A stretch of 64,000 nt of DNA from Phoronis australis. Taxonomy: Eukaryota > Phoronida > Phoronidae. A program made the position numbers and the translations under genes. The stretch is taken from the NCBI GenBank assembly GCA_002633005.1, contig NMRA01000080.1:103216-167215 (forward strand), in the 5' to 3' direction. The notes beneath the pieces are model-generated. The model saw only the letters and a list, made by a program, of their open reading frames with translations. It ran no database searches and had not been told where the DNA came from. Positions 23,301 through 34,714 of this stretch are shown here, one piece after another (position 1 is the stretch's first letter; each line of letters starts with the position of its first letter).

Positions 23301-26300
23301 AGTCTCTATGCCCATTTGTACGCATCTATAAACCTGTAGATTGCATCTATGCTTGTCTATTTGCGTTAACATAAGTCTATTCGCGTCTATTCGTGTTTAT
23401 ACGCGGTTAGGCGCGTCCCTGCGCGTTTGTATATATTTAGATACGCGTGTATAGCCTCTATACGCGTCAATTGGGTTCACATTCGTCTATTAGTGTCTAT
23501 TCGCGTCTATTACTGTCTATACGCCTCTAATAGTGTTTATACGCGTCTAAGCCCGTTTATACGCATCTGTATACGCGTCTATAGCCTCTATTCACGTCTA
23601 TGTTCCTTTACTCGCGTCCATTTGAGCCTAGCCATGTCTATACTCATGTATGCGCGTCAATGCCAATCAAACGCATCTGTCTACGCGTATATATTATCTA
23701 TACGCGTTTATTTGCGTTAACATGCGTCTTTTCGCATCTCTTTGTGTCTATACGTTAACATAAGTCTTTTTGCGTCTATTCGTGCCTATACGCGGTTAGA
23801 CGCGTTCCTGCGCGTTTATATATATTTAGGTGCGCGTGTATAGCCTCTATACGCGTCAATTGCGTTCACAAGCGTCTATTAGTGTCTATACGCGTCTAAG
23901 CGTGTCCATGCCCGTTAATATGTATTTAGATACGCGTGTACAGCCTATATACTCACGTATTTGCTTTTACATGCGTCTATTCGCGTTTCTTCGTATCTAT
24001 ACCCGTCTTTGCGCGTCTATGACCGTTTATATGCATCTACATACGCGTATAAAGCCTATAACAGCGTTCATTTGCGTTTACATTCGTCTATTCGCGTTTA
24101 TTCGTGTTTATACCCGTCAAAGCGCGTCAATGCCCGTTTATATGCGTCTATATACGCGTATAGCCCTTTACATGCGTATTTTTGTTTTTTTTCGTGTTTA
24201 TACGCAACTCAAGCTCGTCAATCCCGTTTATACACATCAGTAAACGCGTATATAAGGTTGGTACGCGTCTATTTGTGTTTATATGCGTCTATTCACGTCT
24301 ATAGGTGACTATACGCGTCTAAGGGCGTCTATACGCATCTCTGTGCGCATATAAAGCCTCTATACGTGTGTATTTGCCTTTACCAGCCTCTATTTGAGTT
24401 TAAACCCGTTGATGCATTTAAACGCATATATAGCCTCTATTTCAGTCTAGCCATGTCTATACACGTCTAAGACTGTCGATGCCCGTTCATATACGCATCT
24501 TTAAACGCGTGAATAGCCGCTGTACGCGTCTACTTGTGTTTACATGCGTCAATTCGCGTTTAATTGAGCCTATACGAGTTGATGCGGTTTATACGAGACT
24601 ATATACGCCTCTATTCGCGTCTTTTTCCGTTCACTTGCGTCTAGCCATGTCTGTACGCGTCTAAACGCTTATACGCGTCTATGTACGCCTGTGTAGCCTC
24701 TATACGCGTCTTTTTATTTTTACTTGCGTCTAACCAAGCTTATATGTATCTATGCGCGTCTAAGCCCGTCTATGCCCGTTTACACGCATCTGTATACGCG
24801 TATATATCCTTTCTACTCGTGTATTTGCGTTTACATGCGTTTATATGCGTTTCATCGAGCTTATACGGATTATTGCGGTTATACGCGTATATAGACGCGT
24901 ATAAAGCCTCTACTCGCGTACATTCTCGTTTCCTCGCGTCTACTTGAGTCTAACCAGATCTATACGCGTCTAAGCGCGTCAATGCCGATCAAACGCACCT
25001 GTCTACGCGTATATATTCTCTATAGTCGTTTATTTGCGTTAACATTGGTCTTTTCGCATCTCTTTGTGTCTATACGCGTCTAAGCGTGTCTATGCCTCTT
25101 TGTACGCATCTATAAACCCGTAGATTGCATCTATACTGTCTATTTGTGTTAACATTAGTCTATTATCGTCTATTCGTGTCTATACGCGGTTAGGCGCGTC
25201 CCTGCGCGTTTATATATAATCAGATACGCGTGTACAGCCTCTATACGCGTCAAGTGCGTTAACAAGCGTCTATTACTGTCTATACGCGTCTAAAAAAGTT
25301 GATACGCGTCCATGTACGCGTTTATGTACGCGTATAAAGCCTCTATTCGCGTTTTTTTTCGTGTATTTGAGTCTAGCCATGTCTATACGCGTCTGAAACT
25401 GTCGATGCCCGTTCATATACGCATCTGTATGCGCGTGAATAGCCGCAATACGCGTCTACTTGAGTTTACATGCGTCAATTCGCGTTTAATTGAGCCTATA
25501 CGAATTGATGGGGTTGATACGAGTCTATATACGCCTCTATTCGCGTCTTTTTTCGTTCACTTGCGTCTATTTTAATGTAGCCATGTCTGTGCGCGTCTAA
25601 GCGTTTGTACGCGTCTATGTACGCGTGTGTAACCTCTATACGCGTCTATTTGGTTTTACTTGCGGCTAACCAAGCTTATATGTATCTATGCGCGTCTAAG
25701 CCCGTCTGTGCCCGTTTACACGCATCTGTATACGCGCATATATCCTTTCTACTCGTGCATTTGCGTTTACATGCGTTTATATGCGTTTCATTGAGCTTAT
25801 ACGGGTTATTGCAGTTATACGCGTATATAGACGCGTATATAGCCTCTATTCGCGTACATTCTCGTTTTCTCCCGTCTACTTGAGTCTAGCCAGGTCTATA
25901 CGCGTCTAAGCGCGTCAATGCCAATCAAACGCATCTGTCTACGCGTATATATTATCTATACGCGTTTATTTGCGTTAACATGCGTCTTTTCGCATCTCTT
26001 TGTGTCTATACGCGTCTAAGCGTGTCTATGCCGCTTTGTACGCATCTATAAACGCGTAGATTGCATCTATACTCTTCTATTTGCGTTAACATAAGTCTAG
26101 TCGGGTCTATTCGTGTCTATACGCGATTAAGCACGTTCCTGCGCGTTTATATATATTTAGATACGCGTGTATAGCCTCTATACGCGTCAATTGCGTTCAG
26201 AAGCGTCTATTTGTGTCTATACACGTCTATTAATGTCTGTATGCGTCTAATTGGGCCAATGTGTGTTTGTACGCGTCTGTGTACGCGTTTAAAGCCTCTA

Positions 26301-29300
26301 TTCGCGTCTATTTTCGTCTATTTGAGTCTAGCCATGTCTACACGCGTCTGAGATTGTCGATGCCCGTTCATATACGCATCTGTATACGCGTGAATAGCCG
26401 CTATACCCGTCTAATTGCGTTTAAATGCGTCAATTCGCGTTTAATTGAGCCTATCCGAGTTGATGCGTTTTATACGAACCTATATACGCCTCTATCCGCG
26501 TGTTTTTTCGTTCACTGACGTCTATTTTAGTCTAGCCATGTCTGTACGCGTCTAAGCGCTTATACGGGTCTATGAACGCGTGTGTAGCCTCTATACGCGT
26601 CTATTTGGTTTTACTTGCGTTTAACTAAGCTTATATGTATCTACGCGCGTCTAAGCCCGTGTATGCCCGTTTACACGCATCGGTATACGCGTATATATCC
26701 TTTCTACTCGTGTATTTGTGTTTACATGCGTTTATATGCGTTTCATCGACCTTATACGGGTTATTGCGGTTCTACGCGTATATAGACGCGTACATAGCCT
26801 GTATTCGCGTACACTCGCGCTTTCTCTCGTCTACTTGAGTCTAACCAGGTCTATACGCGTCTAAGCGCGTCAATGCCGATCAAACGCATCTGTCTACGCG
26901 TATCAATTCTCTATACGTGTTTATTTGCGTTAACATGCGTCTTTTCGCATCTCTTTGTGTCTATATTCGTCTAAGCGTGTCTATGCCCCTTTGTACTCTT
27001 CTATATACGCTTAGATTGCATCTACACTCTTCTATTTGCGTTAACATAAGTCTAGTCGCGTCCATTCGTGTCTATACGCGATTGGGCCCGTTCCTGCGCG
27101 TTTATATATATTTATATACAGGTGTATAGCCTCTATACGCGTCAATTGCGTTCACAAGCGTCTATTAGTGTCTATACGCGTCTATTAGTGTCTGTACGCG
27201 TCTAAGCGTGTCCATGCCCGTTAATATGTATTTAGATACGCGTGTACAGCCTATATACTCACGTATTTGCTTTTACATGCGTCTATTCGCGTTTCTTCGT
27301 ATCTATACCCGTCTTTGCGCGTCTACGACCGTTTATATGCATCTACATACGCGTATAAAGCCTATAAACGCGTGCATTTGCGTTTACATTCGTCTATTCG
27401 CGTTTATTTGTGTTTATACGCGTCAAAGCGCGTCAATGCCCGTTTATATACGTCTATATACGCGTATAGCCCTTTACATGCGTATATTTGTTTTTTTCGT
27501 GTTTATACGCATCTCAAGCTCGTCAATCCCGTTTATACACATCAGCAAACGCGAAAAAACATTTATTCGCGTCTAGTTGTGTTTATATGCGTCTATTCAC
27601 GTCTATTGGTGTCTATACGAGTCTATTAGTGTCTATACGCGTCTAAGGTCGTCTATACGCGTCTATGTGCGCATATAAAGCCTCTATAGTGTCTATTTGC
27701 GTTTACAAGCCTCTATTTGAGTTTAATCGAGTCTATACCCGTTGATGCATTTTATACGCATACATAGCCTCTATTCGCGTCTATTTTCGTCTATTTGAGT
27801 CTAGCCATGTCTATACGCGTCTAAGACTGTCGATGCCCGTTCATATACGCATCTGTATACGCGTGAATAGCCGCTATACGTGTCTACTTGAGTTTACATG
27901 CGTCAATTCGCGTTTAATTGAGCCTATACGAGTTGATGGGGTTGATACGAGTCTATATACGCCTCTATTCGCGTCTTTTTTCGTTCACTTGCGTCTATTT
28001 TAATCTAGCCATGTCTGTGCGCGTCTAAGCGTTTGAACGCGTCTATGTACGCGTGTGTAGCCTCTATACGCGTCAATTTGGTTTTACTTGCTGCTAACCA
28101 AGCTTATATGTATCTATGCGCGTCTAAGCCCGTCTGTGCCCGTTTACACGCATCTGTATACGCGTATATATCATTTCTACTCGTGCATTTGCGTTTACAT
28201 GCGTTTATATGCGTTGCATCGAGCTTATACGGGTTATTGCAGTTATACGCGTATATAGACGCGTATATAGCCTCTATTCGCGTACATTCTCGTTTTCTCC
28301 CGTCTACTTGAGTCTAGCCAGGTCTATACGCGTCTAAGCGCGTCAATGCTGATCAAACGCATTCTGTCTACGCGTATATATTATCTATACGCGTTTATTT
28401 GCGTTAACATGCGTCTTTTCGCATCTCTTTGTGTCTATACGCGTCTAAGCGTGTCTATACCGCTTTGTACGCATCTATAAACGCGTAGATTGCATCTATA
28501 CTCTTCTATTTGCGTTAACATAAGTCTAGTCGCGTCTATTCGTGTCTATACGCGATTAGGCACGTTCCTGCGCGTTTATATATATTTAGATACGCGTGTA
28601 TAGCCTCTATACGCGTCAATTGCGTTCACAAGCGTCTATTAGTTTCTATACGCGTCTATTAGTGTCTGTATGCGTCTAATTGGGCCTATGTGTGTTTGTA
28701 CGCGTCTGTGTACGCGTTTAAAGCCTCTATTCGCGTCTATTTTCCGTCTATTTGAGTCTAGCCATGTCTATACGCGTGTGAGATTGTCGATGCCCGTTCA
28801 TATACGCATCTGTATTCGCGTTAATAGCCGCTATACGCGTCTAATTGCGTTTACATGCGTCAATTCACGTTTAATTGAGCCTATCCGAGTTGATGCGTTT
28901 TATACGAGTCTATATACGCCTGTATTCGCGTGTTTTTTCGTTCACTTGCGTCTATTTTAGTCGAGCCATGTCTCTACCCGTCTAAGCGCTTATTCGGGTC
29001 TATGAACGCGTGTGTAGCCTCTATACGCGTCTATTTGGTATTACTTGCGTCTAACTAAGCTTATATGTATCTATGCGCGTCTAAGCCCGTCTATGCCCGT
29101 TTACACACATCTGTATACGCGTATATATCCTTTCTACTCGTGTATTTGCGTTTACATGCGTTTATATGCGTTTCATCGACCTTATACGGGTTATTGCGGT
29201 TCTACGCGTATATAGACGCGTATATAGCCTCTATTCGCGTACATTCTCGTTTCCTCTCGTCTACTTGAGTCTAGCCAGGTCTATACGCGTCTAAGCGCGT

Positions 29301-31098
29301 CAATGCCGATCAAACGCATCTGTCTCCGCGTATATATTATCTATACGCGTTTATTTGCGTTAACATGCGTCTTTTCGCATCTCTTTGTGTCTATACGCGT
29401 CTAAGCGTGTGTATGCCCCTTTGTACGCATCTATAAACGCGTAGATTGCATCTATACTCTTCTATTTGTGTGAACATTAGTCTATTCGCATCTATTCGTG
29501 TCTATACGCGGTTTGGCGCGTCCCTGCTTGTTTATATATATTTACATACGCGTGTATAGCCTCTATACGCGTGAATTGCGTGCACAAGCGTCTATTAGTG
29601 TCTATACGCGTCTATTAGTGTCTGTACGCGTGTAAGCGGGTCTATGTGTGTGTTTATACGCGTCTATCTACGCGTATAAAGCCTCTATTCGCGTCTATTT
29701 GAGTCTAGCCATGTCTATACGCGTTAGAAACTGTCGATGCCCGTTCATATACGCATCTGTATACGCGTGAATAGCCGCTATACGCGTCTACTTGCGTTTA
29801 CATGCGTCAATTCGCGTTTAATTGAGCCTATACGAGTTGATGCGGTTGATAGGAGTCTATATACGCCTCTATTCGCCTCTATTCGCGTCTTTTTTCGTTC
29901 ACTTGCTTCTATTTTAGTCTAGCCATGTCTCTACGCGTCTAAGCGCTTATACGCGTCTATGTACGCGTGTGTAGCCTCTATACGCGTCTATTTGGTTTTA
30001 TTTGCGTCTACCCAAGCTTGTATGTATCTATGCGCGTCTAAGCCTGTCTTTGCCCGTTTACACGCATCTCTATACGCGTATATATCCTTTCTACTCGTGT
30101 ATTTGCGTTTACACGCGTCTATATGCGTTTCATCGAGCTTATACGGGTTATTGCAGTTATACGCGTATATAGACGCGTATATAGCCTCTATGTGCGTACA
30201 TTCTCGTTTTCTCGCGTCTACTTGAGTTTAACCAGGTCTATACGCGTCTAAGCGCCTCAATGCCGATCAAACCCATCTGTCTACGCGTATTTGCGTTAAC
30301 ATGCGTCTTTTCGCATCTCTTTGTGTCTATACGCGTCTAAGCGTGTCTATGCCCCTTTGTACGCATCTATAAACGCGTAGATTGCATCTATACTCTTCTT
30401 TTTGCGTTAACATAAGTCTAGTCGCGTCTATTCGTGTCTACACGCGGTTAGGCGCGTCCCTGCGCGTTTATATATATTTAGATACGCGTGTATAGCCTCT
30501 ATACGCGTCAATTGCGTTCACAAGCGTCTATTAGTGTCTATACGCATCTGTTAGTGTCTGTACGCGTCTAAGCGGGTCCATGCCCGTTAGTATGTATTTA
30601 GATACGCGTGTACAGCCTATATACTCACGTATTTGCTTTTACATTCGTCTATTCTCTTTTCTTCGTATCTATACCCGTCTTTGCGCGTCTATGACCGTTT
30701 ATATGCATCTACGTACGCGTATAAAGCCTATAAACGCGTGCATTGAACTTTACATTCGTCTATTCGCGTTTATTCGTGTTTATACGCGTCAATGCCTGTT
30801 TATATACGTCTACATACGCGTATAGCCCTTCACATGCGTATATTTGTTTTTTTCGTGTTGATACGCATCTCAAGCTCGTCAATCCCGTTTATACACATCA
30901 GTAAGCGCGAAAAAACATTTATACGCGTCTAGTTGTGTTTTTATATGCGTCTATTCACGTCTATTGGTGTCTATACGAGTCTATTAGTGTCTATACGCGT
31001 GTATTAGTGTCTGTACGCGTCTAAGCGGGTCTATGTGTGTTTGTGCGCGTCTATGTACGCGTATAAAGCCTCTATAGTGTCTATTGGTGTTTACATGC
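23301..31098 (+). repeat. Large satellite, right array (TCTATACGCGTC orientation) with higher-order repeats
   Basis: The same word family as the left array but in reverse complement, about 7.8 kb. It is more regular: the anchor ATCAAACGC recurs at 23666, 24988, 25924, 26879, 28352, 29309 and 30266 (spacings 1322, 936, 955, 1473, 957, 957). A second block (GTCCATGCCCGTTA) recurs at 23901, 27207 and 30573 (spacings 3306 and 3366). So there are ~955-bp units, with an extra ~0.5-kb block after every third, giving a ~3.3-kb super-unit. Copies of the same unit are nearly identical over hundreds of bases, much closer than neighbouring 111-bp units, which is the signature of recent homogenisation. 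Confidence 0.95.
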
Positions 31099-32009
31099 GT
31101 CTATTCACGTGCCTCTCATATAGTCTGACTGTGAGAGCAGTCGAGTCAGTCATTGTTCTACCTCGGTTTCGATAACTTCGGTCGTCGTTTGCTTTTGCTT
31201 ACGAGCCAGTCAACATGCCACGCTGTTGCTGCGTACTGGGGTGTATTCATTATCGTCTCACGTACAGGTGAAGAAATGTCCCACTTGCCCGAGTGTTCCG
31301 CGACACACTCCCACTGGAGGGTGATCTGAGCACCCAAACTATGCTTACATCCCGCCGTGTGACTCCCTCGTCACACACCTGGCACCTTCCAAATAGCTCC
31401 AATACAAGTCCACAATAAACTTATCAAATTTAGGCTCACCGATCTGTTCATTGGATGACGAACAATAATAAAATTAGTAAATAAGTAGTAATAGTAAATA
31501 TTATAATCTTTTAGATCTGAATGTATTAAGAGTGCAGAAAGAAATGAAAGAAAGTAATCAATGGGTGAAGAATAAACTGATCAATAGTTCCCAAAACCAT
31601 GCAAACGACGTACTTGCCTTAAATTGCACCAGAAAATTTAGCCAGGTGTCGCCAGTGAATAATGACGTAAGGGCTTATGTTAATGCGTAAGGAGGCCCAG
31701 AACAGTTCTCACTGGGTTTTGCCCAGCAAAACACACATCACTTGATTTGTCACCTTTTCTTCACTCTGTCAAAAACAGGATGCAAAGAATGGCATGTTTT
31801 CGATTATTTCACATAAAAAGCCCTGCAGATGAGCACAGAAACTTTATTCTCTCTTGTATTTTTGACCATTTCATGCACTGAAAACCAAGCTAGACTAAGA
31901 AAAATAACGGCAAAAAAATGCAAAATCGGCACATTTCACCCAAAAAACACCACTTCCCTGCCGATGCACTACTAAAGCCAACATTAGAGTCTGAAAGCAA
32001 ATTTCCTAC
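31099..32009. other. Region after the satellite, no firm gene
   Basis: The satellite ends near 31098. A short open stretch with a Cys pattern at 31215-31268 is listed separately. The rest is AT-rich and unassigned. Confidence 0.4.
31215..31268 (+). other. Possible first exon of a THAP-like zinc-finger protein
   Basis: The ATG at 31215 starts MPRCCCVLGCIHYR, followed by a CAG/GTGAAG donor. Many THAP domains start with M-P-x-x-C-x(4)-C at the very N-terminus, so the beginning fits. The remaining C2CH residues and the AVPTIF box were not found in this window. A relic of a P-element-type transposase or a host exon are both possible. Weak. Confidence 0.2.
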
Positions 32010-32082
32010 CGATTCCGAAAATGTGGTCCAAAAGTATAGTCCGGATACCTATCGTCGTCAGGCTCCAAAGGTCGTCCGCCAT
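32010..32082 (-). other. Candidate first coding exon (MADDLWSL...), minus strand
   Basis: The ATG sits in GAAGATGGCGGAC, which matches both a good Kozak context and the YY1-type AAGATGGCGG promoter motif often found at metazoan transcription starts. The frame runs 24 codons (MADDLWSLTTIGIRTILL...) to a possible donor GTAGGA. No downstream exon was identified; the gene would run toward the satellite. Product unknown. Confidence 0.25.
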
Positions 32083-33206
32083 CTTCTTTCGCGTGCAGCG
32101 CAGCCACGCGGGACTTAGCGTTCCAATTTGGAGTGCTCGTCTACACGTTAGGTACTTACTTCTCGGGAGAAACGCGCATGGAAGAACTGAGAATAAAATT
32201 AATGCATTTACCGACTGTTTTTTTTTGAGACCACTTAAAAACTTGTAGATTTTACTAATGCACATTTTTGTTCATTTTCAGAAGATATTTTCGAAATTTA
32301 ATTTTCTTCAGACGGAACAAAAAAACAACTCAGAGATTGTTTATGCATTGTATCTATTTGTCCCAGCCACTAACCGACACCCGTTAGGCCAAAGGAAAAA
32401 CGCAGCAGACAAATGGAACACGCTGCGTGCTTAACAGTTTCGGCTCACGCATTCGTCATCAAAATATTGTCCACTTGTTTTTTATTGCAAAACACAGTAC
32501 TGAGCTCAACATTTATGTTGAAATTTTTGGTTAAAGCATTTTGAATTTATTTGAAGAAAATTAAAATACTTGAATTGATAGAGAATGGCCACCAATAAAG
32601 TAACACATTGACTTTATTTCACTATATTGCGTTGTTACATACAACACAGCATGACATAATCAAAAATAAAAGAAGAGATTGAGCAATAAAATACAAATAC
32701 AACTTGGGTATTTATATATTTATTTATGATTGCAAAAGCCTGTTAAAGGTGAGAAAAAATCAAACAATACGATATTGGGTAATTTATTAGACCAATTGTA
32801 TCGAGGTTCAATGATCAACTTGCACCGACCAAAGTCTCAAAGGGTTGCAGTTATGTTTTAGCTGACAAGGTGCTAACAGAGAATGAAGAAAAACTGAAAA
32901 GAAAAAGAAAGACAGCAGAGATAAGTGGTGTTAAGAATAACATGAGCAAAAACTCAAATAAAGAGGACACCAATAGAAAATAAGTAAGGTCTATCTGGAA
33001 TAAAGAAATTGCGATTTATTTTCCAGAACTTAATTTCTAAATCAATTTTAATCGATCTAAAAATCGATATCATACTAGTAAAGCAGTTTGTGGTTGAAGT
33101 AGAATTGCTGTAAACCACTTTCCACTATTTTCTTGGCCTTTTTCTGTGTTGTTTTCTGTTCTTTCAAAAGGCGGTAGCATATGACGACCATAGGATTCAT
33201 TATAAA
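32083..33206. other. Non-coding, AT-rich interval
   Basis: No supported gene. A short GC-richer stretch (32030-32180) surrounds the candidate first exon. The rest is A-rich with simple sequence. Confidence 0.4.
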
Positions 33207-33245
33207 ATGGCTGCCGAAAAGCAATGCACAGTTGAACAACTCGGC
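33207..33245 (+). other. Candidate first coding exon (MAAEKQCTVEQLG), plus strand
   Basis: TATAAAATGGCTGCC gives a strong start context, and the 13-codon frame runs exactly into a consensus donor GTAAGTAAG. No continuing exon could be assigned between here and 36.9 kb, so the product is unknown and the exon could be fortuitous. Confidence 0.3.
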
Positions 33246-34714
33246 GTAAGTAAGAGAAAACGTTTGAATCAACGAATACTATATATTTGTGAGAGTTAAA
33301 TCAAATCCTATTCAGACCATAACTTTGAAGTTGAATAATTGGGTGAGTACGACAACAAGCCGGTTTTATGCTTAGGCGGACGACCATTGGGTTCCCGAGT
33401 ATACTGTCAACCAACTAGTTTTTTGGCAATTCTTGCTTGTTTGAGCCAATTTCTCGGTCGCTACCCAACAATGCACAATTGCAGCCGGGGGCTGCCATCT
33501 TGAAGAAGAGTGCAGCTACAGCCAAGAAAGTGGCTTTTTTATTCACACCATGTTCACAAATACAAACAAACCACATTCACTGAGCCTACGTGCAATGCCC
33601 ACCTACAAAATGCCCCCAAATAATTAAACTTGGCCTACCCCAAAATTTCAATATTTTGGGAGTGCACTAGAGTTGGCCGCGGCCGCAGCCTAACTGTTCA
33701 GTGCCACCAGAGACCGTAGCGTCTTTGGTGCCACCATAGTCTATGGTGCCACCTATAAGATCACAGTTTTCGTCCATTGAAAGTATACGGAGTTGGCGGT
33801 CCATGTACTATAGTCTATCCTGGCAGCAGTTTCACACAAAAACCTGAGTTGTTTCAATCGTGAACATCATCTATCTTAATCAGTGGGGAAGCAAAAAAGT
33901 CAAGAATTTTCAATTAACTGTTGCTGCAGGCGAAGCTTTTCAAAAAGCACCGTTTCTTTTTATCGACTGTGGAGCCGCCGTGTCTTGCCATACTTATTGC
34001 ACACACGTCCGCTAAACGTCTCTACGGCCCATCAACAATGGCCGCCAGTGGCCGTCCAATGGGATTTCGCTAGGTGGTTTGTCTCCCTCTCTACGATCTC
34101 TGAATAGCCCCATTACATCGTGTGTTGGCGGCACAGAATAGAAGGTAGGCCTACTGAACTCAGGAAGTCCTTTCAGAATTTTGGCAAACCATGGGCAAAC
34201 TGAATCCGCAGTCGGCCAGCGCGGCTTCGATCGACCCGCGCAAGTAAATCAAAGTAGCATTAGTCTTGGCTAAAATGCATGTAAACCAATTTTTGAAGTC
34301 ACTAGTATTATTGTCAAGCTCAGTTCAAAATTGCCAGTGAAATCCTCGGTCGTGGGACCGGACCAAACCATGAAAAACAAAAGTTTAGATCAAAACTGAA
34401 TCATGTCCGACTCGAGTCGACGCTTGCAAATCGCCGAAAGGTGGCGGGAAAATCAGTGAACCAAGGAAGCAAGGAGGCAAGGAAGCGGCGTGCGAACGGA
34501 TACTGGGTAAGGAGCTCCAGCCAGGTAAAAATTGTCTGCATAACCATACTTTATTTAAAAACTAAAACAAGTAACAAGCGAACATAAATGTTTGACACCA
34601 ACGATACACTCAAATGACTTGCACGGCATCTTGAATATGCGTTCGAGGCATTGAAAAAATACGAATGGCCGACATAGTCTGATCTGATGAGTAAGCCACA
34701 GTTTGCTAGTTCAG
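33246..34714. other. Unassigned interval with CpG-richer patches
   Basis: 33660-34500 is richer in CG than its surroundings (for example GCCGCGGCCGC near 33676) and could hold a promoter. A short ATG frame at 34192 (MGKLNPQSASAASIDPRK) ends at a weak GTAAAT donor. No gene can be supported. Confidence 0.3.

Noticed and set aside
9266-31098. Dozens of 60-137-codon frames rich in Arg, Tyr, Ala and Ser within the satellite
   Set aside because: They follow from the stop-free decamer TCTATACGCG in any frame, switch strand with repeat orientation, and have overlapping versions in several frames. No codon bias, signal or domain was seen.
9145-31098. CRISPR array
   Set aside because: The repeats are continuous and degenerate, without unique spacers of constant length, and the sequence is eukaryotic.
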